From JBIICS01 sp044238735 (GTDB lineage: Bacteria > Bacteroidota > Bacteroidia > UBA4408), in contig JBIICS010000135.1 in assembly GCA_044238735.1 (NCBI GenBank), positions 1 through 7,609 on the forward strand: a DNA stretch of 7,609 nucleotides, written 5' to 3'. A program made the position numbers and the translations under genes. The notes beneath the pieces are model-generated. The model did no database searches. It was not told the DNA's origin and saw only the letters and a list, made by a program, of their open reading frames with translations. Shown here in pieces: positions 5,133 through 7,609 of this stretch. The first letter of the stretch is position 1. Every line of letters starts with the position of its first letter.

Positions 5133-6401
5133 CTAATATACTAAATTTCTTAAAACTTTGTTACCTAAATTACAATTTAAGCATCTTTTTTGTTTACAGT
5201 AATCAAAATATAGTTCGAGCAGCGACTGCGATTCGGCAGCGTTTAACGGTTTAATCCCTAATTGGCCAAATATTCGGGTAATTTTATTCTTTTCCGAATG
5301 CACACTCTCCATTAAAGCAATTGCTCGTTCTTCGTAATCAAGAACATCATTTATTCGCCCGTAACAAAACAACAAGGGCACAACAACATTTATAATTATA
5401 ACCTCTATTTGGTCGTTACCTAATTTTTTTTCTATTCTCCGAGAATCCTTCCCAAATCTAAAGTGGCTTAGCCAATAAGGATGAATTTCTGCAAATAAAA
5501 GTTTCTTTAGCTCCTCAATATTTTTTACTTCCAAAATTTCGGAAAATAAAGGCGGGCGATTTTTTAATAATCCTGCCAACTGAGCAATCCGAATATCCGG
5601 AAATGAAACAGGACGCATCCTCATATATTTCCATAAATGAGAATTTAACTGATTTACTTTATATGCACTCTTAATATAAAAAAATTCGTTTTTTAAACTA
5701 GTGTAATAGTCATCATCAATATCATCATTAAGTAATCCGGCAGTGCCAAACAGAAGAGCCTCTACAAAATTATCTTTGTCAGAATTTTTAATCACTAAAT
5801 TAAAATCGATATGTTTAGCCAGCTGCTCATATACTTCCTTGTTTACGGTTCCTCCCATATACCTAAAAAGCATCTGCCAAAATAAACTTTCCCAATTGAA
5901 GTGAGAAGCGATTAAACGATGATTGATTTTATTACACTTGTTCTCTAAACGCTGAATAAAAAGACGCTCAAGCCAAGTTTTTATCACAAACTCATCCAAA
6001 CGACCAATATAATCGGAACACGGGATTTGCTTTTTATTTTGTTGTAGATGAAAAAAACCAGAAATTATTTTATCCGGTATGCGATTTTTTAATTCTAATA
6101 AAGGTAAATCGCCCACCACCAAATCGTTTTCGTAAACCACGTGTAAAATAAGATTTTGAAAGGCTGGATCGAGATGATGCTTATGCTTATAAAAATCGCT
6201 TGTTTTTAAATGAATTTCAATATTTCCGGCCCACGTTACATCCCCAATTTGTATTTTAGAATTAAGAAAATCGGGGCCCTGATTTAAATTTTGTTCACCA
6301 GGTTTAAAAATTTTAACGCATTCGTTTTGTAGTGTAATTAAATGCGACTGATTAAACAAACCATATTGCCAAACAAACTGAATTAAATCTTCTTTTATCA
6401 T
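5133..6401 (-). CDS. DUF2851 family protein (422 aa)
   Basis: Length and motifs fit the Bacteroidota DUF2851 family, whose function is not known to me. The N-terminal part carries the family's clearest block. It reads NQGPDF (Asp44), IGDVTWAGNIEIH (Glu62, His64), KTSDFYKHKHHLD (Asp69, His73, His75, Asp78) and LILHVVYEND (His87). Later come IPCSD (Cys128), MRPVSFPDIRIAQLAGLL (about 262-279), and a C-terminal cysteine cluster at Cys402, Cys407 and Cys410 (YCKQKRCLNC) with NLGNKVLR after it. The acidic/histidine block could form a metal-dependent active site, and the four cysteines could hold a cluster or zinc; this is inference. No signal peptide is present, so it is probably cytoplasmic. Its ATG overlaps the pyrF stop by four bases (ATGA), indicating coupled translation. 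Pyrimidine synthesis gives no evident clue to its task. Confidence 0.9.
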   Translation of the reverse strand: MIKEDLIQFVWQYGLFNQSHLITLQNECVKIFKPGEQNLNQGPDFLNSKIQIGDVTWAGNIEIHLKTSDFYKHKHHLDPAFQNLILHVVYENDLVVGDLPLLELKNRIPDKIISGFFHLQQNKKQIPCSDYIGRLDEFVIKTWLERLFIQRLENKCNKINHRLIASHFNWESLFWQMLFRYMGGTVNKEVYEQLAKHIDFNLVIKNSDKDNFVEALLFGTAGLLNDDIDDDYYTSLKNEFFYIKSAYKVNQLNSHLWKYMRMRPVSFPDIRIAQLAGLLKNRPPLFSEILEVKNIEELKKLLFAEIHPYWLSHFRFGKDSRRIEKKLGNDQIEVIIINVVVPLLFCYGRINDVLDYEERAIALMESVHSEKNKITRIFGQLGIKPLNAAESQSLLELYFDYCKQKRCLNCNLGNKVLRNLVY

Positions 6402-7210
6402 AAAAGAGCTTCCATTTCTTTTTGGATTTTATGGGCCTCCTCTGCCGCAGCCTCGGCAAAACGAATAGAATCATCCTTAAAAATTATTCCTCTGGAAGAG
6501 TTAACAATTAAACCCACCTCTTTTGTTTTTCCATATTTAACAACCTCCGCTAAACTACCTCCCTGAGCGCCAACACCCGGAACCAATAGAAAAGATTCAG
6601 GAACAATTTTTCTTATATCCTTCAACATTTCTGCCTTAGTTGCACCCACCACATACATCAAATTTTCTTTATGTCCCCATTTTAATGATTCTCTTAAAAC
6701 CTTTTTATATAATTCTTCCCCGTTGTTTAGAATGTTGGTTTGAAAATCGAAAGCACCCGGATTGCTTGTTAATGCTAACATAATGACCCATTTGTTTTTA
6801 ATTTCAAGAAATGGTTTTACACTATCGCTTCCCATATAGGGTGCAACTGTTACAGAATCAAAATTAAGCTGTTCTAAAAAAGCTTTGGCGTATTGGTTAG
6901 AAGTATTGCCGATATCTCCTCGCTTTGCATCTGCAATTGTGAAATGATCAGGATACTTTTCATTTAAATATACTATAGTTTTTTCTAGCGATCTCCATCC
7001 GGATAACCCCCTACTTTCATAAAAAGCGGTATTGGGTTTATAAGAAATACAAAAATCTGCAGTGGCGTCAATAATAGCTTTATTAAACTCATAAACAGGG
7101 TCTTCATTATCAAGCAAATGAGCTGGTATTTTTGAAATATCAGAATCAAGTCCAACGCATAAAAAGCTCTTCTTACGATAGATTTGTTGAGTTAGTTGGC
7201 TAAAGTTCAT
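6398..7210 (-). CDS. pyrF: Orotidine 5'-phosphate decarboxylase, subfamily 2
   Basis: This enzyme catalyses the last step of UMP synthesis, decarboxylating OMP in the cytoplasm. The 270-residue length and sequence match the longer 'type 2' enzymes rather than the roughly 230-residue E. coli type. Diagnostic pieces are LCVGLDSD (17-24) and YKPN (57-60). The catalytic motif DAKRGDIGNT follows, with Asp94, Lys96 and Asp99. PYMGSDSVKPFL (124-135) and SNPGAFDFQ come next. The phosphate-binding end is PGVGAQGG (211-218) and NSSRGI (237-242). The family's catalytic residues are all present. It is the first gene of a minus-strand unit with DUF2851 and the PspC-type gene, and diverges from gcvH. A perfect inverted repeat lies 16-41 bases upstream of its start. 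Confidence 0.97.
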   Translation of the reverse strand: MNFSQLTQQIYRKKSFLCVGLDSDISKIPAHLLDNEDPVYEFNKAIIDATADFCISYKPNTAFYESRGLSGWRSLEKTIVYLNEKYPDHFTIADAKRGDIGNTSNQYAKAFLEQLNFDSVTVAPYMGSDSVKPFLEIKNKWVIMLALTSNPGAFDFQTNILNNGEELYKKVLRESLKWGHKENLMYVVGATKAEMLKDIRKIVPESFLLVPGVGAQGGSLAEVVKYGKTKEVGLIVNSSRGIIFKDDSIRFAEAAAEEAHKIQKEMEALL

Positions 7211-7225
7211 AGTTATAAATTAATA

Positions 7226-7251
7226 AAATACTAACAACGAAGTTAGTATTT
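7226..7251. repeat. Perfect 10-bp inverted repeat in the pyrF-gcvH intergenic region
   Basis: The arms AAATACTAAC (7226-7235) and GTTAGTATTT (7242-7251) are exact reverse complements around a 6-base spacer, AACGAA. The site lies 15 bases upstream of the pyrF start and 64 bases upstream of gcvH. It could be an operator for a dimeric repressor acting on pyrF, or an RNA hairpin in its leader. It is too A/T-rich and lacks a following T tract on either strand, so it does not look like a terminator. Confidence 0.7.
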
Positions 7252-7287
7252 ATGGAAAAAAACCTACCTCTTTTTACAATAAAAAAT

Positions 7288-7295
7288 TAACTTTA
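7288..7295 (+). promoter_or_regulatory. Putative -7 element for gcvH
   Basis: TAACTTTA followed by CAC matches seven of eight positions of TAnnTTTG and resembles the 'TAnCTTTGCAC' form common in this phylum. It would place the transcript start near 7302 and give a short, A-rich leader before the ATG at 7316. A TTG-type -33 element is not evident. Confidence 0.4.
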
Positions 7296-7315
7296 CACAT
7301 CAAAAAAAACAAACT

Positions 7316-7609
7316 ATGAATTTTCCATCAGAATTAAAGTACACTAAAGATCACGAGTGGATTAAAGTTGAAGGCAATATAGCGACAGTAGGTATTACCG
7401 ATTTTGCGCAAAGAGAATTGGGTGATATTGTTTATGTTGATATAAACACTATTGGTGAAACGTTAAATGCAAACGATATTTTTGGAACAGTTGAAGCTGT
7501 TAAAACAGTTTCCGATCTATACTTACCAATAAGCGGAACACTAACAGAATTTAACAAAGGATTAGATAAGAATCCTGAAGCCGTTAACAAAGATCCTTAC
7601 GGTGAAGGC
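7316..7609 (+). CDS. gcvH: Glycine cleavage system H protein, N-terminal 98 residues (partial)
   Basis: The gene is cut by the right edge of the window; about 28 residues of a usual 126 are missing. The product opens MNFPSELKYTKDHEWI, the standard H-protein start. It continues with TVGITDFAQRELGDIVYVD, then the lipoyl-attachment hairpin GTVEAVKTVSD with the modifiable Lys63, then LPISGTLTEFN and NPEAVNKDPYGEG. In known systems the lipoylated H protein carries the aminomethyl group between the P, T and L proteins of glycine cleavage in the cytoplasm. No other gcv gene lies in the window. It is transcribed divergently from pyrF across a 105-bp gap. Confidence 0.97.
   Translation, partial: MNFPSELKYTKDHEWIKVEGNIATVGITDFAQRELGDIVYVDINTIGETLNANDIFGTVEAVKTVSDLYLPISGTLTEFNKGLDKNPEAVNKDPYGEG

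Overview
The window looks like a low-GC chromosomal segment from a member of the Bacteroidota. Four things point there: a DUF2851 gene and a type-2 pyrF, signal peptides ending in the typical '-AQ', A-rich leaders with little Shine-Dalgarno signal, and -7 elements of the TAnnTTTG type. The order or family cannot be fixed from the sequence alone. No mobile element, tRNA, rRNA or CRISPR is visible.

Layout. (1) Positions 1-3254 (to about 3299 if a non-ATG start is used), minus strand: a tightly packed transcription unit. It reads, in transcription order, a 771-residue exported protein dominated by Ala/Glu/Lys repeats, then tpiA (triose-phosphate isomerase), then the start of prmA (ribosomal protein L11 methyltransferase, cut by the window edge). 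The first two genes abut with no gap (TAAATG) and the next two share one base (TAATG). (2) Positions about 3300-3458: a short divergent control region with back-to-back -7 elements. (3) Positions 3459-4851, plus strand: three small genes in a row, all with export signals. They encode an unrecognised 152-residue protein, a TPR protein, and a six-cysteine protein. The row ends at a clean hairpin terminator. (4) Positions 4878-7210, minus strand: pyrF (orotidine 5'-phosphate decarboxylase), a DUF2851 gene and a small PspC-type membrane protein, in that transcription order; pyrF and DUF2851 overlap by ATGA. (5) Positions 7211-7315: a second divergent control region with a perfect 10-bp inverted repeat. 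(6) Positions 7316-7609, plus strand: the first 98 codons of gcvH (glycine cleavage H protein).

The flanks are housekeeping genes; the centre is the accessory part. Four exported proteins are transcribed divergently from one 160-bp region, so they may be co-regulated and act together in the periplasm or at the cell surface, though this is inference. The standout is the repeat protein. It holds 16 tandem octads in perfect register with consensus AEAEAKAK, including an exact copy of the peptide EAK16-II, known from biomaterials work as a self-assembling sequence. A 51-residue tandem duplication follows. The whole charged rod of about 560 residues lies between a small N-terminal beta-type domain and a conserved-looking C-terminal domain. 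Its start codon is not ATG.
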